A stretch of DNA of 64,000 nt from Roseimaritima sediminicola (GTDB taxonomy: Bacteria > Planctomycetota > Planctomycetia > Pirellulales > Pirellulaceae). Of this stretch, positions 58,201 to 64,000 are shown piece by piece; positions within the stretch are counted from its first letter, which is position 1; each line of letters opens with the position of its first letter. The stretch lies in the NCBI RefSeq assembly GCF_009618275.1, contig NZ_WIAD01000022.1:26217-90216 (forward strand), given 5' to 3'. Under the pieces are notes generated by a model. It had not been told where the DNA came from and made no database searches. It saw only the letters and a list, made by a program, of their open reading frames with translations. The position numbers and the translations under genes were made by a program.

Positions 58201-58632
58201 CCGTTTGACCAGCGATGGGACCAGGGCCTCGGCGGAGATCTTGGGTTCGTTGGCATCGGCCCGAGCCTGCGTCGCCGCCGGATCCAACTCGTACTGCAAA
58301 ATGGTTCCGCCTCTCAAGTCCACGCCGTACTTCAGCTCGCCCAGCGAGAGCACGCAGGCCGACGCCGTAACGGCCAACAGGATGAAGCCCAATCGCGTGC
58401 CTTCGGCGGGCGTGCGAAACTGCTTGGCCAGCCAATTGCCGACGACAAAGGGCAGGATCAGAACGGCGAAGATGCCGACCAACCAAGCGACTTTGGTCCA
58501 GTCAAAGCCGGGCTCGGTGGTTTCGCTCGCCGCACCGGTCTCCTGCGCAAAGAGCAGAAACTGGGTCAGGGCCATCCGGCCCGTGTCGGCCAGGATGCCG
58601 CCGAGCGCGGCACAAGAGGAGAGATCCATCAT
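55207..58632 (-). CDS. secDF: Fused protein translocase SecDF
   Basis: 1141 residues: SecD part (about 1-600) with the TM1 segment, DLRGGTILQYEL and the P1 head, then TAVGM-type SVDANVLIFERIREELK and six helices per half. SecF part (about 640-1141) with DIDFAGGSSVTFQL, NDTIVVFDRIRETKG and LLTSLTTLFVVA. Proton-driven auxiliary of Sec. Between the SecF head and its helices lies an inserted acidic Ala/Asp repeat (about 777-809) plus further Pro/Ala-rich residues. Starts at ATG 58632 (MMDLSS), preceded by a 20-bp direct duplication. yajC lies 141 bp upstream. Confidence 0.93.
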   Translation of the reverse strand: MMDLSSCAALGGILADTGRMALTQFLLFAQETGAASETTEPGFDWTKVAWLVGIFAVLILPFVVGNWLAKQFRTPAEGTRLGFILLAVTASACVLSLGELKYGVDLRGGTILQYELDPAATQARADANEPKISAEALVPSLVKRINPSGTQEIVVRPYGEEQIEIIIPEVDQFEVARIKGIIEQAGILRFAIVANGRDDGELIRLATEKAELSGPERLSKVVLDSNGRAAGFWATVDREEKATKAGVRPLRVAVSGATLRDKATGRLVTLPPEVAADNERAAIYLQQNNIEELQILMANRPGRNITGEDLTSSSRGVDVDGSPAVNFRVGGAASKRFYRLTLENKPDGEFKRRLGIVLDDALLSAPSINSPISGAGIISGNFTREEVDRLVDILQAGQLPAALNKQPIAENQIGSTLGHDTITKGVWAIGGSMLLVLIFIFAYYRFAGIIACFALVLNLVMTLAVMILISQPVTLPGLAGLVLTVGMSVDANVLIFERIREELKKGAADRMAIRNGFSRATTTIVDANLTTLITAIVLYAIGTDQIRGFAVTLILGILFSMFTAIYMSRAFFDIAERRGFVSLKMSDLINRLRGQGEVFDFIRLGRVTLVVSLLLVLAGVVAIYQRGASIFDIDFAGGSSVTFQLEEPLASEQVRDYVEQVLDIDPENPTQFTLNSVAIDSLGADSRQMVYKVDTNLEDVNELKKRIRDGFSEIEEINLVTYQVEVADGTLNRPAADTTSVIMAAPATRLVAARPQEEAPAEGDPAPAQDSVAEVTPADEASTDEADADADADADADADADAEADAPADAADAAAEGQATMPPENADAEAASPAAPVGVLAPEQPAAPSPFLAHVQLGVEGDQDANTAQVQADVLTRRIIEAAEAVGVTLDEAAIALEPLGEGAEQWTPDSALTFSDWNIRLSTDREEGMLVTAQLKKSLGNDPIWISSSSIGGRVADDMVRRASLALFASLLCIIGYIWFRFQRVMYGLAAVVALVHDVLITLGAIAVSWWVADALGFLLIDRFKISLTVVAALLTIIGYSLNDTIVVFDRIRETKGKSPRLTPDMVNFSISQTLSRTLLTSLTTLFVVAVLYAFGGEGIHAFAFALVIGVMVGTYSSIFVASPVLLWMIQRNQPAARHS

Positions 58633-58713
58633 GGTTCAGACGATTGAAAGAGTGGGGGAAGGTTCGGGTTCTGTGGGAGGTTGTTATTCGTTCCGCGGAC
58701 CGGCGGTGACGTT

Positions 58714-58753
58714 CATCTCTAATGGACCGCTGGCATCTCTAATGGACCGCTGG
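58714..58753. repeat. Direct duplication, 20-bp unit
   Basis: CATCTCTAATGGACCGCTGG occurs twice in a row (58714-58733, 58734-58753), between yajC and secDF. Confidence 0.85.
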
Positions 58754-58773
58754 CCGGGGGAATCTCGCCGAGG

Positions 58774-59217
58774 CTATTTGGAATCCGCTTCTTTTTCTTT
58801 TTTGGCTTCGGCTTTGTCGTCGCTGAGGACCGTGGCGATGGCCGAGCGATTGACTTTCAGTCGGTTCGAGCCGCTTTCATCGGTGCGGATCGTGACCACG
58901 TCCGAATCGGCCGGAGCGGAGACGATCACGCCGTGGATGCCGCCGATGGTGATCACGCGTTGATTCTTCTTCAGCTGGCTCAGTTTCTCGGCCGCCTGCT
59001 GCTTTTTACGTTTCTCGGGCAGCAGGACCATGATGTAAAAGAGCGCCAGCAGGCCACCGCCCAGCAGGAAAGGGCTGTTCAAGATCCGCTGGACCGGGCT
59101 CATCTCCGGAGCCGCATCGCCCGCGGCACCAGCATCCTGGGCCAGCAAGCAGGCCAGTTCGCAGGTACGCAGGAACAAAGATTCAGCAAACGGGGGCAGA
59201 GAATTCAAGGGGATCAC
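58774..59217 (-). CDS. yajC: Preprotein translocase subunit YajC
   Basis: 147 residues. Membrane helix FLLGGGLLALFYIMVLLPEKRKKQQ with the basic stretch after it, then the YajC core KKNQRVITIGGIHGVIVSAPADSDVVTIRTDESGSNRLKVNRSAI. A long acidic/basic tail ends in KEKEADSK. No ATG precedes the family-like sequence; GTG at 59217 is chosen, TTG at 59208 is possible. Upstream of secDF on the same strand, as usual. Confidence 0.88.
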   Translation of the reverse strand: MIPLNSLPPFAESLFLRTCELACLLAQDAGAAGDAAPEMSPVQRILNSPFLLGGGLLALFYIMVLLPEKRKKQQAAEKLSQLKKNQRVITIGGIHGVIVSAPADSDVVTIRTDESGSNRLKVNRSAIATVLSDDKAEAKKEKEADSK

Positions 59218-59309
59218 GCCGGAGGGTCGTCGGAGGGGAGCAAACGCGGCATAATAGGCGGTGCAAAAAACGGCTACAAGCCCATCCTGACTGCAACGGT
59301 TTTCCTGGT

Positions 59310-60830
59310 TTGCCATCGTTACCTGAATTGCCAAGTTGGCCCGTGTGGCCACCGGATTGGCCTGAGATCCGCCGCTCGATCGAGGGCGTGATCCGCGATG
59401 GCCAGTGGGGTCGCTACCACAGCGAGGTGGTCGAGCAGCTAGCACAGCGACTGGGAGCCCTGAGCGGCTGCGAGCATGTGCATTTGTGCAGCAGTGGCAC
59501 CGGAGCGTTGGAGTTGGCACTGCGGGCGGCGAGGATCCCGGCGGGTCGGGAGGTGTTGCTAGCTGCCTACGACTTTCCGGGAAACCTGCGCACGGTGGAG
59601 TTGCTGGGTTTGCGACCGGTATTGGTGGACTGCCGTCCGGGCAGCGTGGTGGTCGATCCACAGGCCTGGATGGCTGCGGCATCGGAGCAAACCGCAGCGA
59701 TGGTGGTATCGCACCTGTACGGACACGTCAGCGACATCGGGGCCTTCCGCCCCTGGGCTCAGCAGCGAGGGATCCTGCTGATCGAAGACGCCTGTCACTG
59801 CCCCGTCGTCCTGCCCCGCTCTCCCCAATCTCCGCCGGGGACAGAATCTCCGCTGGGGACAGTGCACGCCCAGCTAGCACACGCCGGGGACAGTGCCCGC
59901 GCCGGGGACAGTGCATGCGGTGGGGACAGTGCATGCGCCGGGGACAGTGCACGCGGCGGGGACAGTGCACTCGCCGGGGACAGTGCATGCGGCGGGGACA
60001 GTGCACGCAGCGGGGACAGTGCACGCAGCGGGGACAGTGCACGCGGCGGGGACAGTGCACGCGCCGGGGACAGTGCACGCGGCGGGGACAGTGCATGCGG
60101 TGGGGACAGTGCACGCGCCGGGGGCAGTGCACGCGCCGGGGACAGTGCACGCGCCGGGGACAGTGCATGCGGTGGGGACAGTGCACGCGTGGCGGGGGCT
60201 GTGTCCCGGCATGACGATGGGATGGGGGGATCGCGGGTTCTGGGCGGCCGGGGGGATGTGGGGCTGATTAGCTTTGGCGGTAGCAAAACATTGACTGCGG
60301 GCAACGGTGGCGCTCTTTTATGCAACGACTCGCAGTTCGCTCAGCGGGCTCAGATGATCGCCCGCCGGCCGAGTGATAGCAGTCCCTTGAGCGCTCTGCA
60401 GGCGGCCGCTCTGCTGCCTCAACTGGATCGCTTGCCCGAACTCGCCGCTCGGCGCCGCCGGTCCGCAGCGCAGCTTCAACAGCAGATCGACCGGCTGGTC
60501 GATTTTGGATACCGCAACTTGGCTTTTGCTAGCGACGCCCCGGCGTTGGTCGCGGACTACTATAAATTCGCCTTTCTTGCCCCCTCGGCGGTCGTTCGTG
60601 CTCGAGCGGTTGCTCGGGCCGAGGCGGTTGGGCTGCCGCTGCGTGCAGGCTACCGGTCCGCGGCCCGCATCTCGCCCCGCCGATGTCGTCGCCCTGCGGA
60701 ATTGCCGGTCGCCAAGCGGCTGGGTGAATGCCTGCTAGCACTCGACCACCCGGTCTTGCTCGCCGAGCCAGCAGCGTTCGCGGAAATCCTCGGTGACCTG
60801 GAAAGCGTGCTGCGTGGGGCCGCCGAATAG
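59310..60830 (+). CDS. DegT/DnrJ/EryC1-family aminotransferase with an internal repeat expansion
   Basis: 506 residues, TTG start. Fold-type I transaminase for nucleotide sugars: HLCSSGTGALELALRAARIP, VVSHLYGHVSDIGAFRPW, the cofactor-binding Asp in LLIEDACHCPVVL, and the Schiff-base Lys in GDVGLISFGGSKTLTAGNGG. Between the Asp (about 157) and Lys (about 323) positions, where family members have only a short linker, residues about 192-293 are 17 copies of a six-residue xGDSAx repeat. The remainder is about 400 residues, the usual family size. The C-terminus YYKFAFLAP and ISPRRCRRP are family-like. Sugar substrate unknown. Confidence 0.8.
   Translation: MPSLPELPSWPVWPPDWPEIRRSIEGVIRDGQWGRYHSEVVEQLAQRLGALSGCEHVHLCSSGTGALELALRAARIPAGREVLLAAYDFPGNLRTVELLGLRPVLVDCRPGSVVVDPQAWMAAASEQTAAMVVSHLYGHVSDIGAFRPWAQQRGILLIEDACHCPVVLPRSPQSPPGTESPLGTVHAQLAHAGDSARAGDSACGGDSACAGDSARGGDSALAGDSACGGDSARSGDSARSGDSARGGDSARAGDSARGGDSACGGDSARAGGSARAGDSARAGDSACGGDSARVAGAVSRHDDGMGGSRVLGGRGDVGLISFGGSKTLTAGNGGALLCNDSQFAQRAQMIARRPSDSSPLSALQAAALLPQLDRLPELAARRRRSAAQLQQQIDRLVDFGYRNLAFASDAPALVADYYKFAFLAPSAVVRARAVARAEAVGLPLRAGYRSAARISPRRCRRPAELPVAKRLGECLLALDHPVLLAEPAAFAEILGDLESVLRGAAE
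59883..60188 (+). repeat. In-frame 18-bp tandem repeat, 17 units
   Basis: Consensus GGGGACAGTGCACGCGCC per unit (A/G/S-G-D-S-A-R/C/L). 17 units, 306 bp, are intact in frame, with single-base differences. It is free of stops in most frames on both strands. Degenerate precursors (GGGGACAGAATCTCCGCT) lie just upstream. Confidence 0.92.
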
Positions 60831-60995
60831 CCGCGATCCGTCTCCCGGCCGCGGACCGTCTGCTCGCTTACGAGTCCGGAAAGGCGGGAACTTACGCCCG
60901 CCGCGAGCGTCAAGACTGTGGCGGCGCGGCGGCTGGAAACGGCCGGCGTCGCCCTGACCCTCACACTCGCCACCGCTCCAGCCCAGGTATCTTCC

Positions 60996-61661
60996 ATGCC
61001 ACGGATTCCCCTCAGCAGCTCGCCCGTCCTCGTCTGCGCCCTTTGCTTGCTGCTGGCCACGGCCGGAAACGGTCAGGACAGCTCGGGGGCGCCGGAGCCG
61101 AAAACCAAGCCGGACGCTGGTTTGCCACGTACCGCACAGTTCCAGTACGGCGCCGAAGGTAAGCGGCAGGCTGAGGCGAAGATGAAGGCCATCGCCAAAC
61201 GACTGGCACCGGGGTCTTCGGCGGGACCTCTGATCGAGCTGAACTACCAAATCCTGGTTTTGATTGAATCGGACGATCAGAACCGTCGCGCCTACGATGG
61301 CCCGGCGGCCAAAGGACTGGCGAAAGCGGGGTTCTCGCGGACGGTGATCGCCGGTTCGGCAGCCGCGGTGGTCACCGTGGGCAAACCGTCCAGCGTCTCC
61401 GGCCACTCTCGGTACGGTCAGATGTCCACGTCGGTTTCGCTGTTGAACACGACCGAGGCGAATCGGGTGCAGGTCGACATTCAGGTGCGGGGCAACCATG
61501 CTCAGAACCTCGTGATCGATACGACGGCTCGCCTACCGCTGGGTCGCTGGGTTCTGATCGGTGCCACCGACACTCGCAGCGGCGTGCCCACGCATGCTCC
61601 GGACGGGACCCGCGCGGTGGTGATCATGAAACTGCAAGACGGTCCCGTGCTGTTGGACTGA
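60996..61661 (+). CDS. Secreted protein of unknown function
   Basis: 221 residues. Signal peptide (about 1-25, LVCALCLLLATAGNGQ), then a soluble part with repeated beta-type strands (VTVGKPSSVSGHSRYGQ, VSLLNTTEANRVQVDIQV, RWVLIGATDTRSG). The overall pattern resembles pilus/secretin-associated proteins but no family is assured. ATG at 60996; an upstream in-frame ATG at 60918 would disrupt the signal peptide. surE follows on the same strand after an 88-bp gap. Confidence 0.6.
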   Translation: MPRIPLSSSPVLVCALCLLLATAGNGQDSSGAPEPKTKPDAGLPRTAQFQYGAEGKRQAEAKMKAIAKRLAPGSSAGPLIELNYQILVLIESDDQNRRAYDGPAAKGLAKAGFSRTVIAGSAAAVVTVGKPSSVSGHSRYGQMSTSVSLLNTTEANRVQVDIQVRGNHAQNLVIDTTARLPLGRWVLIGATDTRSGVPTHAPDGTRAVVIMKLQDGPVLLD

Positions 61662-61749
61662 CGGGTCCTCCACACGCGGAGCACGCCGCGAGCGGCGAGA
61701 GGAAACCGCGTGGCTGGTCCCGCCGCAGGGAAGTCGGTACGGTGAGGCC

Positions 61750-62496
61750 ATGCATGTCTTATTAACCAACGACGATGGCATCGATGCCCCGGGTTTGGCC
61801 GCCCTGCAGGCAAGTCTCCAGCCTTTCCGTTCGGCGGGCGTCCGCGTCTCGGTTGTCGCGCCGGATCGCAACCAGAGCGAGTGTGGTCACAGCGTCACTA
61901 CAAGGCGGGCGCTGCGCGTCACGGAGCTGGCTCCGAGCATCTATACGATCGACGGGACCCCGGTCGACTGCGTGCGTCTGGCCCTGGAAAAAATTGTCCC
62001 CGACGTCTCTCTGGTGCTCTCCGGCGTGAACGACGGAGGCAACCTGGGGGCGGATCTGTTGGTCAGCGGGACATTTGCTGCGGCAAAAGAAGCGTATCTC
62101 CGCGGGCGGCGAGCGATCGCGATCTCGCACTGCCGTCATCCGGACTACCCCCGCACCTGGGAGCACGTGCCACGGTGGCTGCACGGTTTGCTCGCGCCGG
62201 TACTGGACGCATCCACCGGGCCCGCCACTGCCAAAGCCGACAAGTCCAACGAAGCCGACAGGGCCGACGGGGCATCGTTGACGAATATTAATTTACCGGC
62301 GCAGTTGGACCGCGAGCCGGAGACGGTGGAGTGTGCCGTGGACCCCACGCCGTTTGCCGCTCATTACGAGTCACTCGACGAGTCGACTTATCTCTACCGA
62401 GCACGCTATCAGGACCGGCCTCGACTGCCCGGCCGCGATGTCGCGCACTGTTTTGGCGGTCGGATCACCGTCAGCCGCCGTTTTGACGCCTGGTGA
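61750..62496 (+). CDS. surE: 5'/3'-nucleotidase SurE
   Basis: 248 residues. HVLLTNDDGIDAPGL carries the metal-binding N-D-D, followed by VVAPDRNQSECGHSVT, IDGTPVDCVRLAL and LSGVNDGGNLGADLLVSGT (SGxNxGxN-type, here Asp in place of the second Asn), and GTFAAAKEA. Stationary-phase nucleoside monophosphatase. A Ser/Ala-rich internal segment (about 160-180) is longer than usual. Converges with csrA, 20 bp apart. Confidence 0.9.
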   Translation: MHVLLTNDDGIDAPGLAALQASLQPFRSAGVRVSVVAPDRNQSECGHSVTTRRALRVTELAPSIYTIDGTPVDCVRLALEKIVPDVSLVLSGVNDGGNLGADLLVSGTFAAAKEAYLRGRRAIAISHCRHPDYPRTWEHVPRWLHGLLAPVLDASTGPATAKADKSNEADRADGASLTNINLPAQLDREPETVECAVDPTPFAAHYESLDESTYLYRARYQDRPRLPGRDVAHCFGGRITVSRRFDAW

Positions 62497-62516
62497 CGCC
62501 GCGTAGCCGGCGGGCG

Positions 62517-62747
62517 TCAGCTGGCCAAGCCTTCGAGCTGCGTCGCGTCGACTTCCATGAACGCCATCTGTTTGCCGCTGAGCGGCGAAGCCTGATCTTT
62601 GGGCTGCAGTTCGCCGCGAACGATCCGTACATCCCGCGGGGCTTCGATGCCCAGAGTGATTCGGTTTCCCGAGATTCGATTGACCGTGATCACCACGTTG
62701 TCGCCGATGACCAAACGTTCGCCTTCTTTTCGACTGAGAACCAACAT
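62517..62747 (-). CDS. csrA: Carbon storage regulator CsrA
   Basis: 76-residue RNA-binding translational regulator. MLVLSRKEGERLVIGDNVVITVNRISGNRITLGIEAPRDVRIVRGEL covers the core; the RNA-contacting Leu4, Arg6 and Arg residues around 44-47 (VRIVRGEL) are present. The tail (about 50-76) is longer than in E. coli CsrA. Strong AGGAAGGAG ribosome-binding site 8 bases before the ATG. Its targets are outside what can be seen. Confidence 0.93.
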   Translation of the reverse strand: MLVLSRKEGERLVIGDNVVITVNRISGNRITLGIEAPRDVRIVRGELQPKDQASPLSGKQMAFMEVDATQLEGLAS

Positions 62748-63195
62748 GCTTCGGACTCCTTCCTGAAAGTAATTTCGTTACCAACCTCCGCGGCAGCGGA
62801 GCGGTTTGAGGGGGACAACCAACAATTTCGAGGACAAGCAACAAATGCTGTGCCGGAATAATTAATTTCTCTCGGACAACCGGAATAACTGGATTTGTCC
62901 TGGCCATCGTGCCGATGTTCCCGACGTCCGCTGAGTCCAGCGGGGCCGAGTCGTGCTCGCTAGCAATGCCAGGATTGAGATTTGTCGTCTCAATTTGTGA
63001 CAGTCTCGATTGCTGACAGGCCAGGCTCCGCTACGTCGTTGCCTTGCACAGATCGTTATCGCAGAGCCGCGTGACACCTTAGGTCAACGGCCGCAGATTG
63101 GGTCAACGGCCGCAGAATCCCTCTACCAAATGGGCTCCGCGATTTGGTACACCCCCGGGACGCCCTAGCCGAAAACTTTGGACGAGGTCCGATTC
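62748..63195. other. Intergenic region between csrA and the HEAT lipoprotein
   Basis: The csrA leader is on the left. A direct repeat GGTCAACGGCCGCAGA occurs at 63082-63097 and 63101-63116, 80 bp before the HEAT gene. A 71-codon open stretch on the minus strand (62862-63077) has no coding features. Nothing else recognised. Confidence 0.5.
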
Positions 63196-63897
63196 ATGCT
63201 GCGAGTGCCGTTCCTGCTTGTCGCCGTCTGCTGCCTGCTGTGTGCCGGTTGTCACGACGGTCCCCTGTATGCGCTAAAGCACGCCAATCCGTACTTCGTG
63301 CGGCAGTGGAAGCAGGACGAAGCCTTGGGGACGACCGACTACCAGCGCAAGCAGGAGCTGGAGTTATTGGTCCGCACGGTGCCGTCGATGACGCCCGCGG
63401 AGCGCTCGAGTTGGCTGGTTCACTTGGGAAAAATCGTCGACAACGACCCCAGTCCCGATATGCGACACCTGGCCCTGCGAGCGGCGGAAAGCATCGAAGG
63501 GGCCGCGGCGCTGGAGCTGGTCGAAGGCCGGCTGGACGACGATAGTTTGAAGGTTCGGATGGCCGCCTGCGATATTTTGGGCAAGCGTCCCGAGCCGGAA
63601 GCCGCGACCGTCTTGGCCCGGGTTGCCGGCGAATCGACCAACCTGGACATCCGTCAAGCTGCGCTGCGTGCCCTGGGCGGTCACGGCGGCCCGGTCGCCA
63701 AGGATTCTCTGAAGCTGGCTTTGCAGGACCGCGACCCGGCGATCCGGCTGGCCGCCATGCAGTCGTTGCAGCAGGTGACCGGCCAGACCGATCTGGGCAC
63801 CTCCGATCCGCAGGCCTGGGTCGCGTACCTCGAAGGCCAGACAGACACGGCCGGTTCGTCGCGTTCGCTGGGCCAGCGGATGCGGGATCTGTTCTAA
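63196..63897 (+). CDS. HEAT-repeat lipoprotein
   Basis: 233 residues. Signal peptide with lipobox-like VCCLLCAGC, so exported and lipid-anchored. Residues about 85-215 form HEAT-type helical repeats (LALRAAESIEGAAALELVEGRL, VRMAACDILGK-RPEPEAATVLARVA, IRQAALRALGGHGGPVAKDSL, IRLAAMQSLQQVTG). ATG at 63196 is used; a TTG at 63178 is possible. The stop TAA (63895-63897) is the second to fourth base of MITE-like copy 3. Partner unknown. Confidence 0.78.
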   Translation: MLRVPFLLVAVCCLLCAGCHDGPLYALKHANPYFVRQWKQDEALGTTDYQRKQELELLVRTVPSMTPAERSSWLVHLGKIVDNDPSPDMRHLALRAAESIEGAAALELVEGRLDDDSLKVRMAACDILGKRPEPEAATVLARVAGESTNLDIRQAALRALGGHGGPVAKDSLKLALQDRDPAIRLAAMQSLQQVTGQTDLGTSDPQAWVAYLEGQTDTAGSSRSLGQRMRDLF

Positions 63898-64000
63898 GCA
63901 CGTCGGCATGAATCTTTCGGTGAAACCGCGCGACCTCACCCTCCCACGCAGCGGGAGGGTTGGGCTCTTGGGCCCGGGGAGGGCCCTACGAAAACCCTCT
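63894..64000 (+). mobile_element. MITE-like element, copy 3 (left 107 bp; runs off window)
   Basis: Starts with the same CTAAGCACGTCG terminal repeat and the same inner hairpins as 9419 and 19720. The right end lies outside the window. The element supplies the stop codon of the HEAT-repeat lipoprotein gene. Confidence 0.78.

Noticed and set aside
59883..60188. CRISPR array
   Set aside because: The units are contiguous 18-bp repeats without spacers, inside a coding frame.
59728..60325. Several open frames on both strands over the 18-bp repeat
   Set aside because: The repeat lacks stops in most frames, so they are artefacts of composition. Only the plus-strand aminotransferase frame has flanking homology.
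62862..63077. 71-codon minus-strand open frame beside csrA
   Set aside because: Arg/Ser-rich shadow-like composition with no recognisable domain and no start signal.

Overview
The window looks like a chromosomal segment of a high-GC planctomycete, most likely of the Pirellulaceae (Rhodopirellula/Roseimaritima type). The pointers are paired ASPIC/UnbV FG-GAP proteins, a BBP7-type outer-membrane barrel, a membrane protein opening with an NPYQPP motif, a type I sulfatase, a fused SecDF, Kdo/LPS genes, a CsrA, and several families of dispersed GC-rich palindromic repeats between genes. Species is not claimed. I saw no rRNA, tRNA, CRISPR array, transposase or integrase.

Layout. 1-5184: two translationally coupled CRTAC1-like FG-GAP/ASPIC proteins (minus). 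5749-9422: PLP aminotransferase, LptF/LptG-type permease and TIGR04283-like glycosyltransferase (plus), separated by repeats. 9826-11950: XRE regulator and HtrA/DegP protease. 12193-16847: a compact plus-strand terpenoid cluster of a class II cyclase (squalene-hopene-cyclase-like, with an intact DGDD motif), a DUF116-polyprenyl synthetase fusion and a DUF98/chorismate-lyase-like protein. 17004-18684: a lower-GC island of three small unknown genes, two of them followed by 91-bp structured repeats that look like integron attC sites. 19126-25516: a small M50-like membrane peptidase set inside repeats, then the LPS genes kdsD, kdsC and a very large LptC/LptA-position protein, and a convergent zinc-ribbon membrane protein. 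25844-27938: groES-groEL with a terminator. 27937-35609: AGE-type epimerase, a C45 Ntn-hydrolase/alpha-beta-hydrolase fusion, sulfatase, an unknown membrane protein and a DedA protein. 36074-40178: a minus-strand stress-like operon (SDR epimerase, VKOR, SPW, PRC-barrel, baeRF3). 40338-48725: Na/Ca antiporter, methyltransferase, MFS transporter, DUF900 lipoprotein, NPYQPP membrane protein, PfkB kinase and BBP7 barrel. 48980-59217: a long minus-strand housekeeping run (yajC, secDF, cdsA, phoH, pgpH, ybeY, corC). 59310-63897: DegT-type aminotransferase carrying a 17-unit 18-bp repeat, a secreted unknown, surE, csrA and a HEAT-repeat lipoprotein.

The strongest candidates for something undescribed are (i) the attC-like cassette array, where two 91-bp repeats share the same fold, show compensatory base changes and have an extra unpaired G at the matching position; (ii) the cyclase/DUF116-prenyl synthase/UbiC-like cluster, which suggests an unusual terpenoid or meroterpenoid product; and (iii) a 173-174-bp MITE-like element with 12-bp terminal inverted repeats whose end supplies the stop codon of two unrelated genes. 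The functions assigned rest on motifs read by eye. No database search was run.
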